A DNA stretch of 64,000 nucleotides from Bacteroidota bacterium (GCA_022573715.1 JACZTL010000001.1:222471-286470), one strand, 5' to 3'. Shown: positions 51,488 to 61,765, counted from the stretch's first letter. Notes: generated by a model not told the origin, from the sequence alone. A program made the numbers and translations.

Positions 51488-51727
51488 ATGTCAAGAAAAT
51501 GTCAGATAACAGGTGTGGGACCAAAAGCAGGGAATAGCATTTCCCATGCTCATAATAAAACCAAAAGAAGATTTTTACCTAATATTCAAAAGAAGAAAAT
51601 TTGGGTTCAAGAATTAAACCGTTTTGTTACAATAAAACTTTCTACCAGTGCATTAAAAACTATTAATAAGAAGGGTACTATTGAATTAGCAAAAATGATA
51701 AGAGAAAAGAAAATTAAGGTTAACTAA
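51488..51727 (+). CDS. rpmB: 50S ribosomal protein L28
   Basis: This is a ribosomal protein of 79 residues with the family start MSRKCQITGVGPKAGNSISH and HAHNKTKRRFLPNIQKKK, then VTIKLSTSALKTINKKG. TTTAGGAGAGATT upstream gives the ribosome-binding site. It is a single gene, followed by a strong terminator at 51748. rpmG is not adjacent. Confidence 0.96.
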   Translation: MSRKCQITGVGPKAGNSISHAHNKTKRRFLPNIQKKKIWVQELNRFVTIKLSTSALKTINKKGTIELAKMIREKKIKVN

Positions 51728-51747
51728 AAAAAATTTTATTTAAAACG

Positions 51748-51778
51748 AAAAGGAAAGCTAAAAAGCTTTCCTTTTTTT
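51748..51778 (+). terminator. Terminator after rpmB
   Basis: AAAGGAAAGCT / AGCTTTCCTTT with an A-rich loop is followed by a T-run on the plus strand. It also separates the convergent rplI gene ending at 51801. Confidence 0.88.
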
Positions 51779-51800
51779 ATTTTAAAAATTTAAGTACTCG

Positions 51801-52244
51801 TTACTCCCTTACAACCCAAACTTTTACATTTGTACTAACGGAAGAATGAAGTTTCACATTTACTTCATAAATTCCAAGAGCTTTAATTTGATCATCCATT
51901 TCAATTTTTCTTTTATCTATATCAAAACCTTTTTCTTTTAAAGCATTTGAAATCATTTGAGTAGTAACAGATCCAAATATTTTTTCCTCTTCCCCAACCT
52001 GAACAGGTATTGTAACTGAAACTTTTTCTAATTCAACAGCTAAAGTTTCTGCTGTTGTTAACTCCTGACTAACTTTTATAATTAAAGATTTTTTTTCTTC
52101 TTCTAACGCACGAATATTACTTTCAAGAGCCATATAAACTATTTTTTTAGGTATCAAATAATTACGTGCGTAACCGTCTTTAACGTTCACAATCTCCCCG
52201 ACCTTTCCCAAGGTTTCAAAGTCTTTTCTAAGTATTACTTTCAT
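51801..52244 (-). CDS. rplI: 50S ribosomal protein L9
   Basis: This is a 147-residue ribosomal protein with the N-terminal domain MKVILRKDFETLGKVGEIVN and KDGYARNYLIPKK, a long central helix, and the C-terminal domain with EEKIFGSVTTQMISNAL. It is the last gene of the rpsF-ssb-rpsR-rplI operon, 18 bases after rpsR. Confidence 0.97.
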   Translation of the reverse strand: MKVILRKDFETLGKVGEIVNVKDGYARNYLIPKKIVYMALESNIRALEEEKKSLIIKVSQELTTAETLAVELEKVSVTIPVQVGEEEKIFGSVTTQMISNALKEKGFDIDKRKIEMDDQIKALGIYEVNVKLHSSVSTNVKVWVVRE

Positions 52245-52262
52245 ATTATCTCCTAATCTGAA

Positions 52263-52493
52263 CTATCTTGCTGAATCAGATACATATGGTAAAAGTGCCA
52301 TATGACGTGCACGTTTAATTGCTAAAGTTAATTGTCTTTGATATTTGGCTTTTGTGCCTGTAATTCTTTTGGGAATAATTTTTCCCTGTTCTGTTGTATA
52401 TCTTTGCAGCAATTTAACATCCTTATAATCAATATATTTAACGTTATCTTTAGTGAATCTGCAAATCTTTTTTGTTCTAATATCATTTCTCAT
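52263..52493 (-). CDS. rpsR: 30S ribosomal protein S18
   Basis: This is a ribosomal protein of 76 residues with [37 protein letters not shown] and [14 protein letters not shown]. It binds with S6 to the platform of the small subunit. It lies between ssb and rplI in the conserved operon. Confidence 0.97.
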   Translation of the reverse strand: MRNDIRTKKICRFTKDNVKYIDYKDVKLLQRYTTEQGKIIPKRITGTKAKYQRQLTLAIKRARHMALLPYVSDSAR

Positions 52494-52506
52494 AAAATTT
52501 CCTTTT

Positions 52507-52983
52507 TTATTTTAATAATTCTGATTCTTCATTTGATAAAAATTTGTCAAATGAATCATCCGAATAATCTTTTTCTAATTCATTTATAACCGGTTCTTCT
52601 AAAGTAGTTTCAGTTTTTTCAACCTCGTCAGCTTTATTTTTCCTGTTTAAAAATTGGATTCTTCTTGCCTTAATTTCCACTATACTTCTGTTATGTCCGT
52701 CTTCTGATTTCCAATTACGACTTTGCAGTTCACCGTCGACTAATACTGCGAAACCTTTTTTTAGTTTATCGCGGCAGCTTTCAGCAAGTTTATTCCAAGC
52801 AACCACACCTATATAGCAAACATCTTCCTGCCATTGATTTGAGCTATCTTTATACTTTCTGTTTGAAGCAATAGAAAAATTTACTACAGGAGTGTTGTTG
52901 GTTGTTTGTCTACATACAGGATCTTTAGTAAGATTACCGGCAACTATAACATAATTTATTTCAGGCATTTTCAAATCAGCCAT
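52507..52983 (-). CDS. ssb: Single-stranded-DNA-binding protein
   Basis: This is a 158-residue SSB with an OB-fold at residues 8-110: [47 protein letters not shown] and [17 protein letters not shown]. The tail is acidic ([17 protein letters not shown]) but ends SELLK rather than the DDDIPF motif that binds partner proteins. Within rpsF-ssb-rpsR-rplI this is the operon copy, so another SSB with a canonical tail may exist elsewhere. Confidence 0.93.
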   Translation of the reverse strand: MADLKMPEINYVIVAGNLTKDPVCRQTTNNTPVVNFSIASNRKYKDSSNQWQEDVCYIGVVAWNKLAESCRDKLKKGFAVLVDGELQSRNWKSEDGHNRSIVEIKARRIQFLNRKNKADEVEKTETTLEEPVINELEKDYSDDSFDKFLSNEESELLK

Positions 52984-53004
52984 AATATTCCTCCATGCTT
53001 TAGA

Positions 53005-53424
53005 TTAAATATCTTGTCCTTTATCATCATCTGATAAATCTACCTGTTTCTCAGTTGGCAAATCGGGCTTTTTGTTCTCTTCAACTTTGTTTGCAGCTTC
53101 TGACTTTTTTTGTTCTAAATATTCAAGAGCATTATTATCTAACTTAAGTGTAAGATAGCGTAAAATCTGCTCGTCTAAATTGAACATTCTTTCTAGTTTA
53201 GCTGCTGTAGTATTTTGTGCTTCATACCTGTAAAAAATATAATAACCAATCTTGCTTTTATTAATGGGGTAAGCAAGTCTTTTTCTCCCCCAATCTTCAA
53301 TCTCATTTATTACTCCGTTGTTGCTTGTAATAGCATCCTTTATTCTGGAAACTTGAGATTGAATTTGTTCATCGTCAAGAGCTGCATTTATTATAACAGC
53401 ACTCTCATAAACATTTTTACTCAT
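53005..53424 (-). CDS. rpsF: 30S ribosomal protein S6, with charged C-terminal extension
   Basis: This is a ribosomal protein of 139 residues. The core (residues 1-98) shows YESAVIINAALDDEQIQ, DWGRKRLAYPINKSKIGYYI and ILRYLTLKLD. The last 40 residues are a charged, low-complexity tail rich in Lys, Glu and Asp, which is common in S6 but long here. GGGAGGT upstream is a strong ribosome-binding site, 11 bases from the ATG. It leads the four-gene operon. Confidence 0.96.
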   Translation of the reverse strand: MSKNVYESAVIINAALDDEQIQSQVSRIKDAITSNNGVINEIEDWGRKRLAYPINKSKIGYYIFYRYEAQNTTAAKLERMFNLDEQILRYLTLKLDNNALEYLEQKKSEAANKVEENKKPDLPTEKQVDLSDDDKGQDI

Positions 53425-53495
53425 TATTTAAGTTACCTCCCTTCGGTCATTAGGCCCCCACAACAATCAGTGAGAGCAGGGTTAATAATAATTAT
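53425..53495 (-). promoter_or_regulatory. rpsF operon leader, possible S6:S18 autoregulatory site
   Basis: The leader between the hppA promoter side and rpsF holds CCCTGCTCTCAC, then GTGGGGGCC, TAATGACCGAAGGG and the ribosome-binding site. The ACCG next to a hairpin and overlap with the Shine-Dalgarno region resemble the published S6:S18 binding motif of rpsF leaders. This is a resemblance by eye only; no fold was computed. Confidence 0.3.
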
Positions 53496-53512
53496 TTAAA
53501 ATAGGGACAAAT

Positions 53513-55699
53513 TTATTTAATTAAAGGCGCAATTACAAGAGAAACAACAGCCATTAATTTTATTAAAATATTTATGGATGGACCCGATGTATCTTTAAAT
53601 GGATCTCCAACAGTATCGCCAACAACAGCAGCTTTGTGAGGTTCAGATCCTTTCCCATAACTTTTACCATCAATTTCCACACCTTCTTCAATCATTTTTT
53701 TTGCATTGTCCCAGGCACCACCGGCATTTGCCTGAAATATAGCCATCAGAACACCCGAAGCAGTAACACCTGCTAACAATCCGCCAAGCATTTCCGGTCC
53801 CCCAAGAAAACCAAATATAACAGGCGTAAGTACAGCTAGTAATCCAGGCATAACCATTTTACGAATTGCTGCATTGGTAGATATTTCAACACACTTGCCG
53901 TATTCTGCAACTCCGTCTGCGAGTTCAAAAGTTTTAATGTCTTGGTCTGTCCACTCTGTTTTCTCTTTATCACCATATTTTTTCATAATGCTAAGTGCAT
54001 CAGATAGGGCGGGTATTGTTTTAAATTGTCTTCTAACTTCCTGAATCATTGCCATTGCAGCAGTTCCAACAGCTTTCATTGCTAAGGCAGAAAAAAGGTA
54101 TGGAAGCATTGCACCCACAAAAAGTCCTGCCATAATTGGTGCCTTCGCAATATTAATTGAGCTTATGTTTGTAGCAGTCATAAATGCACCGAATAGTGCT
54201 AAGGCAGTCAATGCTGCAGAAGCAATGGCAAATCCCTTCCCGATTGCTGCTGTAGTGTTACCAACAGCATCAAGTTTATCGGTTCTTTGCCTTACTTCTT
54301 TAGGAAGTTCAGACATTTCTGCAATCCCTCCAGCATTATCCGAAATTGGTCCGTACGCATCTACTGCCAATTGGATACCTGTATTTGAAAGCATACCAAC
54401 TGCAGCTATTGCAATGCCATATAAACCGCCAAGCTCAAAAGCTGAAATAATTGCTGCAGCAAGAATTAAAATGGGGATTGCTGTTGAGATCATTCCTGTG
54501 CTTAAACCTGCAATTATATTTGTTGCCGCACCTGTTACAGATTGATTAACAATGTTAACAACAGGTTTTTTCCCCGTGCCTGTAAAGTATTCGGTAACAA
54601 CTCCTATCAGCACACCTGCTATTAAACCGATTACGGTTGCAAAGAAAATGTTCAATGAAGTAATCGTATAAATTTCGCCGAATAATTTATCGTTGTACAC
54701 CCATTCACTTGGAAGCATAAAATCAATAATAAAATACATTGCACCAATCATTATAAACGAAGACCCGAACTCACCCATATTCAATGCTTTTTGAGGACTT
54801 CCACCCTCTTTTACTTTAACAAAGAAAGTACCCAATATGGACACAACTATTCCTACTCCGGCAATTACAAGTGGAAGAATAACTGCTCCTAAACCATTCG
54901 AATAATTTGTAAACTCAGCAACGCCAAAAAATGATGCACCAAGCACCATCGTACCTACTATTGATCCAACGTAGGATTCAAAAAGATCGGCACCCATACC
55001 GGCAACATCACCAACATTGTCGCCAACATTATCGGCAATTGTAGCGGGGTTAAGAGGATGATCTTCAGGAATACCTGCTTCAACTTTTCCAACCAGATCG
55101 GCGCCAATATCTGCTGCTTTCGTATAAATTCCACCACCAACGCGTGCAAACAACGCAATAGACGAAGCACCAAATGAAAACCCAGTGATAATAGTTATAA
55201 CCCTGTTCACATCAGCTGCCTGACTTACACCGAATGTGTTGCTGTAAATGATAAAGAGTATGCTCAATCCAAGAACACCAAGACCAACAACACCCATACC
55301 CATTACAGAACCACCAGCAAAAGCAATTTCCAAAGCTTGACCTAACCCGGTTCGGGCAGCATTTGTTGTTCTAACATTTGCCTTTGTTGCCACTTTCATT
55401 CCTATAAAACCAGCAATAGCAGAGCAAAGTGCGCCTACTAAAAACGAGACAGCAACTAATGGTGATGAATATTCACTGTCAGCACTAACTGCAAGCAGAA
55501 TAGCCACTGCAATAATAAACACACTTAAAACTTTGTACTCGGATCTTAAAAATGCCATCGATCCTTCATAAATATGATTAGCGATTTTCTGCATTTTTTC
55601 TGTTCCGGGGTCTTGTTTCTGAACCCAGGCTGATTTCCAAAATGTATAAAGTAGTGCAAGCACACCAAACACAGGAATAATGTAAATAATTGTTTTCAT
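53513..55699 (-). CDS. hppA: Membrane-bound pyrophosphatase (ion-pumping), K+-dependent signature
   Basis: This is a 728-residue integral membrane enzyme with about 16 helices that couples pyrophosphate hydrolysis to export of protons or sodium. Active-site motifs are [35 protein letters not shown] and the C-terminal [15 protein letters not shown]. In the helix around residue 476 the sequence is [10 protein letters not shown]. An Ala in place of Lys at that position is the known mark of the K+-dependent class, which includes sodium pumps. Whether it moves Na+ or H+ cannot be settled from sequence by eye. It lies 25 bases after pth. Confidence 0.95.
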   Translation of the reverse strand: MKTIIYIIPVFGVLALLYTFWKSAWVQKQDPGTEKMQKIANHIYEGSMAFLRSEYKVLSVFIIAVAILLAVSADSEYSSPLVAVSFLVGALCSAIAGFIGMKVATKANVRTTNAARTGLGQALEIAFAGGSVMGMGVVGLGVLGLSILFIIYSNTFGVSQAADVNRVITIITGFSFGASSIALFARVGGGIYTKAADIGADLVGKVEAGIPEDHPLNPATIADNVGDNVGDVAGMGADLFESYVGSIVGTMVLGASFFGVAEFTNYSNGLGAVILPLVIAGVGIVVSILGTFFVKVKEGGSPQKALNMGEFGSSFIMIGAMYFIIDFMLPSEWVYNDKLFGEIYTITSLNIFFATVIGLIAGVLIGVVTEYFTGTGKKPVVNIVNQSVTGAATNIIAGLSTGMISTAIPILILAAAIISAFELGGLYGIAIAAVGMLSNTGIQLAVDAYGPISDNAGGIAEMSELPKEVRQRTDKLDAVGNTTAAIGKGFAIASAALTALALFGAFMTATNISSINIAKAPIMAGLFVGAMLPYLFSALAMKAVGTAAMAMIQEVRRQFKTIPALSDALSIMKKYGDKEKTEWTDQDIKTFELADGVAEYGKCVEISTNAAIRKMVMPGLLAVLTPVIFGFLGGPEMLGGLLAGVTASGVLMAIFQANAGGAWDNAKKMIEEGVEIDGKSYGKGSEPHKAAVVGDTVGDPFKDTSGPSINILIKLMAVVSLVIAPLIK

Positions 55700-55724
55700 A
55701 GGATTTTCCTGATTTCCATTTGTT

Positions 55725-56312
55725 TTAGTTAATTAAATTTTGATGTTTATTTATTTTACTGTTGGCATCAAGCATCCGCTTCGTACCGCCAATTATAAAT
55801 TCTTCTAAAAGAATTAAAATGTTATCGAAAGTCTTTATTAATTCTTCTTTTTCTTCTTTTGTAAAATCACTTAAAACATGCTCTGCCATATTACCTTTAT
55901 CAAAATTATTTCCAATACCGATTCTTAAGCGCGAAAATTTATCATCATTTAGATTATAAATAATTGAACCAAGGCCGTTATGTCCTCCGTCTCCTCCAGA
56001 AACTCTTATTCTGATTTCGGGTAAATTCAAACTAACATCATCACAAATAACAAGCATTTTAGTATTTTCAATCTTTAATTTATTTAAAATCTGTTTTGCA
56101 GCCATACCGCTGTTATTAACATATGTGGATGGTTTTACAAGATTATAATTTTGTTCTCTAATTTTTCCCTCACAAAAATAATAATCTTGTTTTGATGGTT
56201 TGAATTTTAGAGAGTGCTTTTGTGCAAAATAATCAAGCAACATAAACCCTACATTGTGCCTGTTTTGCTGATATCGAGATTCCGGATTACCGATTCCTAA
56301 AATAACACGCAC
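55725..56312 (-). CDS. pth: Peptidyl-tRNA hydrolase
   Basis: This is the enzyme that frees tRNA from stalled peptidyl-tRNA, 195 residues. Motifs: [20 protein letters not shown] with catalytic His, [28 protein letters not shown] and [15 protein letters not shown]. The start is the GTG at 56312, one base after the rplY stop; the longer reading frame overlaps the acidic tail coding of rplY in another frame and is spurious. The order prs-rplY-pth is common in bacteria. Confidence 0.95.
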   Translation of the reverse strand: MRVILGIGNPESRYQQNRHNVGFMLLDYFAQKHSLKFKPSKQDYYFCEGKIREQNYNLVKPSTYVNNSGMAAKQILNKLKIENTKMLVICDDVSLNLPEIRIRVSGGDGGHNGLGSIIYNLNDDKFSRLRIGIGNNFDKGNMAEHVLSDFTKEEKEELIKTFDNILILLEEFIIGGTKRMLDANSKINKHQNLIN

Positions 56313-56313
56313 T

Positions 56314-56967
56314 TTATTCTTTATTTTCTTGCTCTTCTTCTCTTTCCTCGTCAGACTTACCAATAACTTCCGGTTCAGCCATTTCTTCTTCAAGTTCTTC
56401 ATCAACAGGTTCAGCTTCAACCTTAGGATGAGTTACTGAAACGACGACAGAATCAGCAGGGGTGAGTATGGTTAAGTTTTCAAAATTAAGATCCTTAACG
56501 TGAATTGTATCACCTATATTCAGATTTTCTATATTAACTTCTAAAGATTGAGGAACATCTTTTGGTAAACATTCTACAAATAATTTGTGCAATCCAATCT
56601 GTAAAATTCCACCTTCTTTAACTCCAACTGAACTACCCACAAAAGAAAAAGGTATATTAAGCTGGAATTTTTCGCCTCTTTTAAGTCCTAATAAGTCAAA
56701 ATGTACAACTTTATCTGTAATGGGATCAAATTGAACATTTTTTAAAAAGCATTCATGTTCTTCTTTTCCTGTTACTTTAAGCGATATTATATTTCTTGAG
56801 GAAGTAAAAACTAACGAACCTATATCTTTTTCATCAACATCAAAAGCTATAGGATTGTCATATTTTGAATAATAAACACCTGGTACTCTACCTTCTTTTC
56901 TTATTTTATTTCTTGCAGCTTTATTTATTGTTTCCCTTAAATTTGCTACTAATATTACGTTTTCCAT
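56314..56967 (-). CDS. rplY: 50S ribosomal protein L25 / general stress protein Ctc
   Basis: This is a 5S-rRNA-binding ribosomal protein of 217 residues of the long, two-domain Ctc type. The L25 domain includes NKIRKEGRVPGVYYSKYD, HECFLKNVQFDPITDKVVHF. The TL5 beta-domain covers residues about 95-185 (VGVKEGGILQIGLHKLFVEC, NLNIGDTIHVKDL). An acidic tail follows (EELEEEMAEPEVIGKSDEER). It is between prs and pth. Confidence 0.96.
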   Translation of the reverse strand: MENVILVANLRETINKAARNKIRKEGRVPGVYYSKYDNPIAFDVDEKDIGSLVFTSSRNIISLKVTGKEEHECFLKNVQFDPITDKVVHFDLLGLKRGEKFQLNIPFSFVGSSVGVKEGGILQIGLHKLFVECLPKDVPQSLEVNIENLNIGDTIHVKDLNFENLTILTPADSVVVSVTHPKVEAEPVDEELEEEMAEPEVIGKSDEEREEEQENKE

Positions 56968-56985
56968 AGTATCTCCGAAACTAAA

Positions 56986-57933
56986 TTATCCTTTATCTAT
57001 TTCAAAAAGTGAACTAATTGATTCATTATTAAAAGTTCGTCTTATTGCCTCTGCAAATAGGTTCGATGCAGTGACGACAGAAATTTTATCTTCTATTCCT
57101 TCTGTATTTAATGGAATTGAATCTGTTACATATAATTTTGTTAATTGTGATTTTTTTATCCTTTCAATAGCAGGCCCAGAAAGCAAGGGGTGTGTGATTG
57201 CACCAAATATATCTTTTGCACCCTTGTCTTTTAAAGCTTGAATAGCAGCGATAAATGTACCTGCCGTATCTATCAAATCGTCAACTATAAGAACATCTTT
57301 ATTTTCAACATCACCAATAATGTTTACTACTTCTGCAAGATTTTGGTTCGGTCTTCTTTTATCAATAACCACAAGATCGGCGTGTATTCTTTTCGCATAT
57401 GATCTTGCCATTTTAAGACCGCCAACATCGGGTGAAACCACAACAGTATTACCATCTTCGTTTTTTATCAAACCACTGAATACAGTTGAACCGTATAGAT
57501 GGTCAAAAGGAATATCAAAAAAACCTTGGAGCTGAGCAGCGTGAAGATCCATTGTCATCACCCTATCGGTACCTGCAACAGTGATTAAATTAGCAATAAG
57601 TTTTGCAGTAATAGCAACACGAGGCTGATCTTTTCTATCCTGTCTTGCATATCCGAAATAAGGTATAACTGCCGTTATTCTTTTGGCCGATGCTCTTTTT
57701 GCAGCATCAATCATTATTAACAATTCCATTAAATTTTCGGCAGGAGGTGATGTGGACTGTATTATAAATACATCACTTCCACGAATATTCTCTCCATATT
57801 TTACCCATATTTCACCGTCACTAAATTTTTTAAGTTCAATGTTTCCTAAAGGGAGATCAAGTTTTTTAGAAATCTTTTCTGCCAGCGGTAAATTTGAACT
57901 GCCGGAAAAAATTTTGTATTCACTTGAAACCAT
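56986..57933 (-). CDS. prs: Ribose-phosphate pyrophosphokinase
   Basis: This enzyme makes PRPP from ribose 5-phosphate and ATP for nucleotide, His and Trp synthesis. It is 315 residues, class I. Motifs: YKIFSGSSNLPLAEKI, FSDGEIWVKYGENIRGSDVF, PYFGYARQDRKDQPRVAIT, MDLHAAQLQGFFDIPFDHLY, VVIDKRRPNQN and the PRPP loop VLIVDDLIDTAGTF. It is complete and heads the prs-rplY-pth-hppA run. The partial chimera at the right window edge contains a different PRPP-loop protein. Confidence 0.97.
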   Translation of the reverse strand: MVSSEYKIFSGSSNLPLAEKISKKLDLPLGNIELKKFSDGEIWVKYGENIRGSDVFIIQSTSPPAENLMELLIMIDAAKRASAKRITAVIPYFGYARQDRKDQPRVAITAKLIANLITVAGTDRVMTMDLHAAQLQGFFDIPFDHLYGSTVFSGLIKNEDGNTVVVSPDVGGLKMARSYAKRIHADLVVIDKRRPNQNLAEVVNIIGDVENKDVLIVDDLIDTAGTFIAAIQALKDKGAKDIFGAITHPLLSGPAIERIKKSQLTKLYVTDSIPLNTEGIEDKISVVTASNLFAEAIRRTFNNESISSLFEIDKG

Positions 57934-58082
57934 TGCCTTTTTTCACTTGAATTTTAAAAAAATTAGTCAAGAAATATAAGTATTACGGCAAATTATGTCA
58001 ACTTAATTAATGTTAAATAATTTACACACAATCATTTTAGATACAATAACTTACTGAAATATTTTTCCTTTTATCAAATAAA

Positions 58083-58562
58083 CTAATGTGTAATTGCCAG
58101 CAAAAAATTAATCAAAACCAATACATTTATTACACTTAGAATTTTACCAACTTTGTTTATGTTTTTATTTATATTTTCATTTAAGATTGTTTCGCTCTGT
58201 AGATCATTTTCAATTTTAGAAGTTAGCTTTTTAGCATTTGGTATCAAAAAAACAAATGTAATTACTATAAGTACAACCATCAAGACCTGCTTTGTAGCAA
58301 GCCAATGATTCATTGAAAATTGAAAAAATGAGTAATAAGAAGAAATAGAAACTAAAATTATTCCCGTTACTAAAATACCGGACATTCCAACAATACCCAA
58401 AAGATTTGCTGTTTTTAACCAAATCGATATCAATTTTTTTTGAACAAGGGCATTTTTAGTTTCTCTAAAATTTTTTCTTAATATATAGTCTATCGGTAAA
58501 AATGATAGCCAGGCTACTGCCGACAAAATATGAATTACTATAACAATCGGATATAAAGTCAT
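58083..58562 (-). CDS. Small four-helix membrane protein, unknown
   Basis: This 159-residue protein has four membrane helices (about residues 3-20, 50-75, 88-108 and 138-157). The first holds a His in IVIVIHILSAVAWLSFLPID. The third is preceded by SMNHWLATKQVLM with another His. His residues inside helices with nearby Trp recall CopD/HemJ-like heme or copper proteins, or the DUF2269 group, but I cannot assign it. It is a single gene with AT-rich flanks (57934-58082, 58563-58756: no features seen). Confidence 0.7.
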   Translation of the reverse strand: MTLYPIVIVIHILSAVAWLSFLPIDYILRKNFRETKNALVQKKLISIWLKTANLLGIVGMSGILVTGIILVSISSYYSFFQFSMNHWLATKQVLMVVLIVITFVFLIPNAKKLTSKIENDLQSETILNENINKNINKVGKILSVINVLVLINFLLAITH

Positions 58563-58756
58563 TATTGATCCTTTTTATTTATAAAAATATGATAAATGGA
58601 ATTTCAAAATGATTAAGTATTTTAATAAGATGCAATATATTATATTTTGTTATATCGTACTAATAAAATGTCTTTATTACTGAATACATAAATTTGCAAT
58701 CCAAAAGTTTTGTTATCTTTCGGCTTTTTTATATAAACAAATTCTAATTTTTTTTT

Positions 58757-59656
58757 ATGTTTAAAAATCCCAAATATTTATCAATAATAATTTTAGCTGC
58801 TCTCTCTTTAATATGGGGCAGCTCTTTTATTTTAATAAAGAAATCTCTATTGGGTTTATCTTCAGGACAAGTTGGTGCACTAAGAATGATTTTTGCTTTT
58901 ATAGTTCTTTTTCCAGTAGCATTACCTAGACTAAAAAAAATATCTTTTAAGCAATATAAATTTCTTTTTCTTGTTGGGCTTACAGCAAATCTATTGCCCG
59001 CCTTTCTTTTTGCTGAAGCTGAAACAGGTCTTGGAAGCGGACTGACCGGAGTACTTAATTCCCTTACCCCAATGTTTACATTGATTATAGGGTTGATTGC
59101 TTTTAAAAATAAATTGCATTTGGGCGTATTATTGGGCTTAATTATCGGACTTATCGGCTCGATGGGATTAAGTTTTGTAGGATCATCAGGTGAACTAAGT
59201 TCTATGAATTTTTACGCATTACTTGTTGTGGCTGCAACTATCTGCTATGGAATAAGTGCCAATGTTATTAAAGTTCATTTAAATGATTTCAATCCGAAAG
59301 TGCTTACTTCGGTTTCAATTTTTACAATTACTCCTTTTGCAATTATATATCTTCTTACAACAGATCTTTTTACTCATTTTCAAAATACAAGTGAAACGTG
59401 GACTTCACTTGGTGCAGTTTTTATTTTGGGTGCTGTGGGAACCGCTTTTGCACTTATTCTATTTAACAGGTTAATAAAAACCACATCAGCTGTTTCTGCA
59501 ACCTCCGTAACTTATTTAATTCCTATTGTTGCGGTATTTTGGGGTATAATTGACGGTGAAGCCTTTTTTCCCCTGCATCTGTTGGGTATGATATTAATTA
59601 TTAGCGGGGTTTACTTTGTTACAAAGGTACACACAAAACCAAAAAAGGAAAATTAA
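58757..59656 (+). CDS. EamA-family (DMT) transporter
   Basis: This is a ten-helix inner-membrane carrier of 299 residues with two EamA repeats. The first begins LAALSLIWGSSFILIKKSL with GLSSGQVGALRMIFAF. The second covers ALLVVAATICYGISANVIK to FPLHLLGMILIISGVYFVTK. Such proteins export amino acids, nucleosides or other small metabolites; substrate unknown. Length is typical. It lies 95 bases upstream of the transketolase gene on the same strand. Confidence 0.9.
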   Translation: MFKNPKYLSIIILAALSLIWGSSFILIKKSLLGLSSGQVGALRMIFAFIVLFPVALPRLKKISFKQYKFLFLVGLTANLLPAFLFAEAETGLGSGLTGVLNSLTPMFTLIIGLIAFKNKLHLGVLLGLIIGLIGSMGLSFVGSSGELSSMNFYALLVVAATICYGISANVIKVHLNDFNPKVLTSVSIFTITPFAIIYLLTTDLFTHFQNTSETWTSLGAVFILGAVGTAFALILFNRLIKTTSAVSATSVTYLIPIVAVFWGIIDGEAFFPLHLLGMILIISGVYFVTKVHTKPKKEN

Positions 59657-59751
59657 TTTATTTTATTCAACCCTAATTATAATTTCATTTACATTTTTTA
59701 ATATATTTAAATTGATATTCTTCTAATATATTTATTCACTTGGAGTAATAA

Positions 59752-61758
59752 ATGTCCGCGACTACAAATGAACTTGACCGGTTAGCAATAAATACATTAA
59801 GATTTTTAGCCGTCGATGCCGTTCAAAAAGCTAATTCTGGGCACCCCGGTATGCCAATGGGCTGCGCACCTATAGCATATACTCTCTACAAAAATTTTAT
59901 GAATCACAATCCTCAGAATCCGAAATGGTTAAACCGAGACAGATTTATTCTTTCCGCCGGACACGGAAGTATGCTTTTGTATGGAATACTTCACTTATGC
60001 GGATACGATGTTTCAATGGATGACTTAAAAAATTTCCGCCAGTGGAAAAGCATAACTCCCGGTCACCCCGAATTCGGTCTTACGCCCGGTATTGAAACAA
60101 CTACGGGTCCCTTGGGACAAGGATTTGCTAATGCTGTAGGAATGGCTATTGCGGAGGAACATCTTGCTGCACAATTCAACAGAGAAGAATACAAAATTTT
60201 AGACCATTTCACTTACGGCATTTGCAGCGACGGTGATTTGATGGAAGGTCTTTCACACGAAGCAGCTTCAATTGCTGGACATCTGAAATTAAGCAAGTTG
60301 ATTTTTTTGTACGACAATAATCATATCTCAATTGACGGTTCAACTTCTCTTTCATTTTCCGAAGACATTGAAAAAAGATTTTTGTCTTACGGATGGCAGA
60401 CTTTAAAGGTTGACGATGTAAATGATTTAGAAAAATTAAATGCAGCAATTACCGAAGCACAAAATGATACCTCTAAACCTTCGCTGATAATTTGCGATAC
60501 ACATATCGGTTACGGAAGCCCAAATAAGCAGGATACGTCCGGTGTACACGGCTCACCTTTGGGTGAAGAAGAAGTAAAGCAAACTAAAAAGAATTTAAAC
60601 TGGCCTGTAGACAAAAGCTTTTATATCCCCGATGAAGTAACGAAATTATTTAAAACACTAATTGATGAAGGGAATAAAAAGGAAGAAGATTGGAATAAAC
60701 TTTTTGGAAAATACAAAAGCAAATATCCCGAAGATGCAAAACTGTTTTCTAATTTAATGCACGGAGATTACGGTGAAGAATGGAAAAAATATTTACCTTC
60801 TTTCGAAGCTGATGAAAAACCAATTGCAACACGGTCTTCTTCCGGAAAAACTTTGAATGCAATAGCAGAAACACTTCCGGCTTTGCTCGGAGGTTCTGCC
60901 GATCTGCATCCATCTACAAATACTTATTTGAATGATTACGGAAGTATATCCTCGAATAAATACGGTGCAAGAAATATTCACTATGGAATTAGAGAACACG
61001 GAATGGCAAGTATTTTAAATGGAATGGCAATTTACGGCGGAGTTATTCCTTTCGGTGCAACGTTTTTAATATTTTCGGATTATATGCGTCCCGCGATACG
61101 TCTTGCTTCTCTTTCTAAAATAAGACCGATTTATGTTTTCACTCACGACAGCATCGGGCTGGGTGAAGACGGACCAACACATCAACCGGTTGAACATCTT
61201 GCTGCACTTAGGGCAATTCCTAATGTTGTAGTTATCCGTCCCGCAGATGCAAATGAATCCGTTTATGCCTGGCAGGCAGCAATTGAACATAAGGAAAGCC
61301 CTGTTGCTTTAATATTGACAAGACAAAAACTTCCGGTGATTGACAGAAACAAATATTCAAGTGCGGATAATTTGTTAAAAGGTGCTTACATATTAAAAGA
61401 AAGCGAAAACGATTTAAAGTTAATTTTAATGGCTTCAGGCTCTGAAGTTGAATTGATTTTAAGTGCTGCCGAAAAGTTAGAAACAGAAGAGATAGGAACA
61501 AGAGTTGTGAGCTTTCCAAGCTGGGAATTGTTTGAAGCACAAAGCGAAGAATATAAAGAAAATGTTTTGCCGAGAAATATAAAAGCAAGAGTCTCAGTTG
61601 AAGCCGGGGTTAAACAAGGATGGGAAAAATATGTTGGTGATGAAGGTGTTTCTATCAGCATAGAAAGGTTTGGCTCATCCGCACCTTATAAAACAATATT
61701 TGAAAATTACGGTTTTACTGCTGAGAGTATTTACAATACTGCAAAAGAATTAATTTAA
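59752..61758 (+). CDS. tkt: Transketolase
   Basis: This is a thiamine-diphosphate enzyme of the pentose-phosphate pathway that moves two-carbon units between sugar phosphates. It is 668 residues, full length. Family marks: AVDAVQKANSGHPGMPMG, SAGHGSMLLYGILHL, TGPLGQGFANAVGMAIAE, CSDGDLMEGLSHEA with the ThDP-binding GDG and NNHIS, and the second domain RNIHYGIREHGMASILNG and DSIGLGEDGPTHQPVEHL. TTGGAGTAATAA precedes the ATG. A hairpin follows the stop. Confidence 0.97.
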   Translation: MSATTNELDRLAINTLRFLAVDAVQKANSGHPGMPMGCAPIAYTLYKNFMNHNPQNPKWLNRDRFILSAGHGSMLLYGILHLCGYDVSMDDLKNFRQWKSITPGHPEFGLTPGIETTTGPLGQGFANAVGMAIAEEHLAAQFNREEYKILDHFTYGICSDGDLMEGLSHEAASIAGHLKLSKLIFLYDNNHISIDGSTSLSFSEDIEKRFLSYGWQTLKVDDVNDLEKLNAAITEAQNDTSKPSLIICDTHIGYGSPNKQDTSGVHGSPLGEEEVKQTKKNLNWPVDKSFYIPDEVTKLFKTLIDEGNKKEEDWNKLFGKYKSKYPEDAKLFSNLMHGDYGEEWKKYLPSFEADEKPIATRSSSGKTLNAIAETLPALLGGSADLHPSTNTYLNDYGSISSNKYGARNIHYGIREHGMASILNGMAIYGGVIPFGATFLIFSDYMRPAIRLASLSKIRPIYVFTHDSIGLGEDGPTHQPVEHLAALRAIPNVVVIRPADANESVYAWQAAIEHKESPVALILTRQKLPVIDRNKYSSADNLLKGAYILKESENDLKLILMASGSEVELILSAAEKLETEEIGTRVVSFPSWELFEAQSEEYKENVLPRNIKARVSVEAGVKQGWEKYVGDEGVSISIERFGSSAPYKTIFENYGFTAESIYNTAKELI

Positions 61759-61765
61759 AATTAAG

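Noticed and set aside
54165..54545. Plus-strand open frame of 126 codons inside hppA
   Set aside because: It is the mirror of the Ala/Gly-rich hppA coding sequence; such codons often leave the opposite strand open.
56315..56420. N-terminal extension of Pth
   Set aside because: It overlaps the acidic tail coding of rplY in another frame. The GTG at 56312 gives the conserved Pth start.
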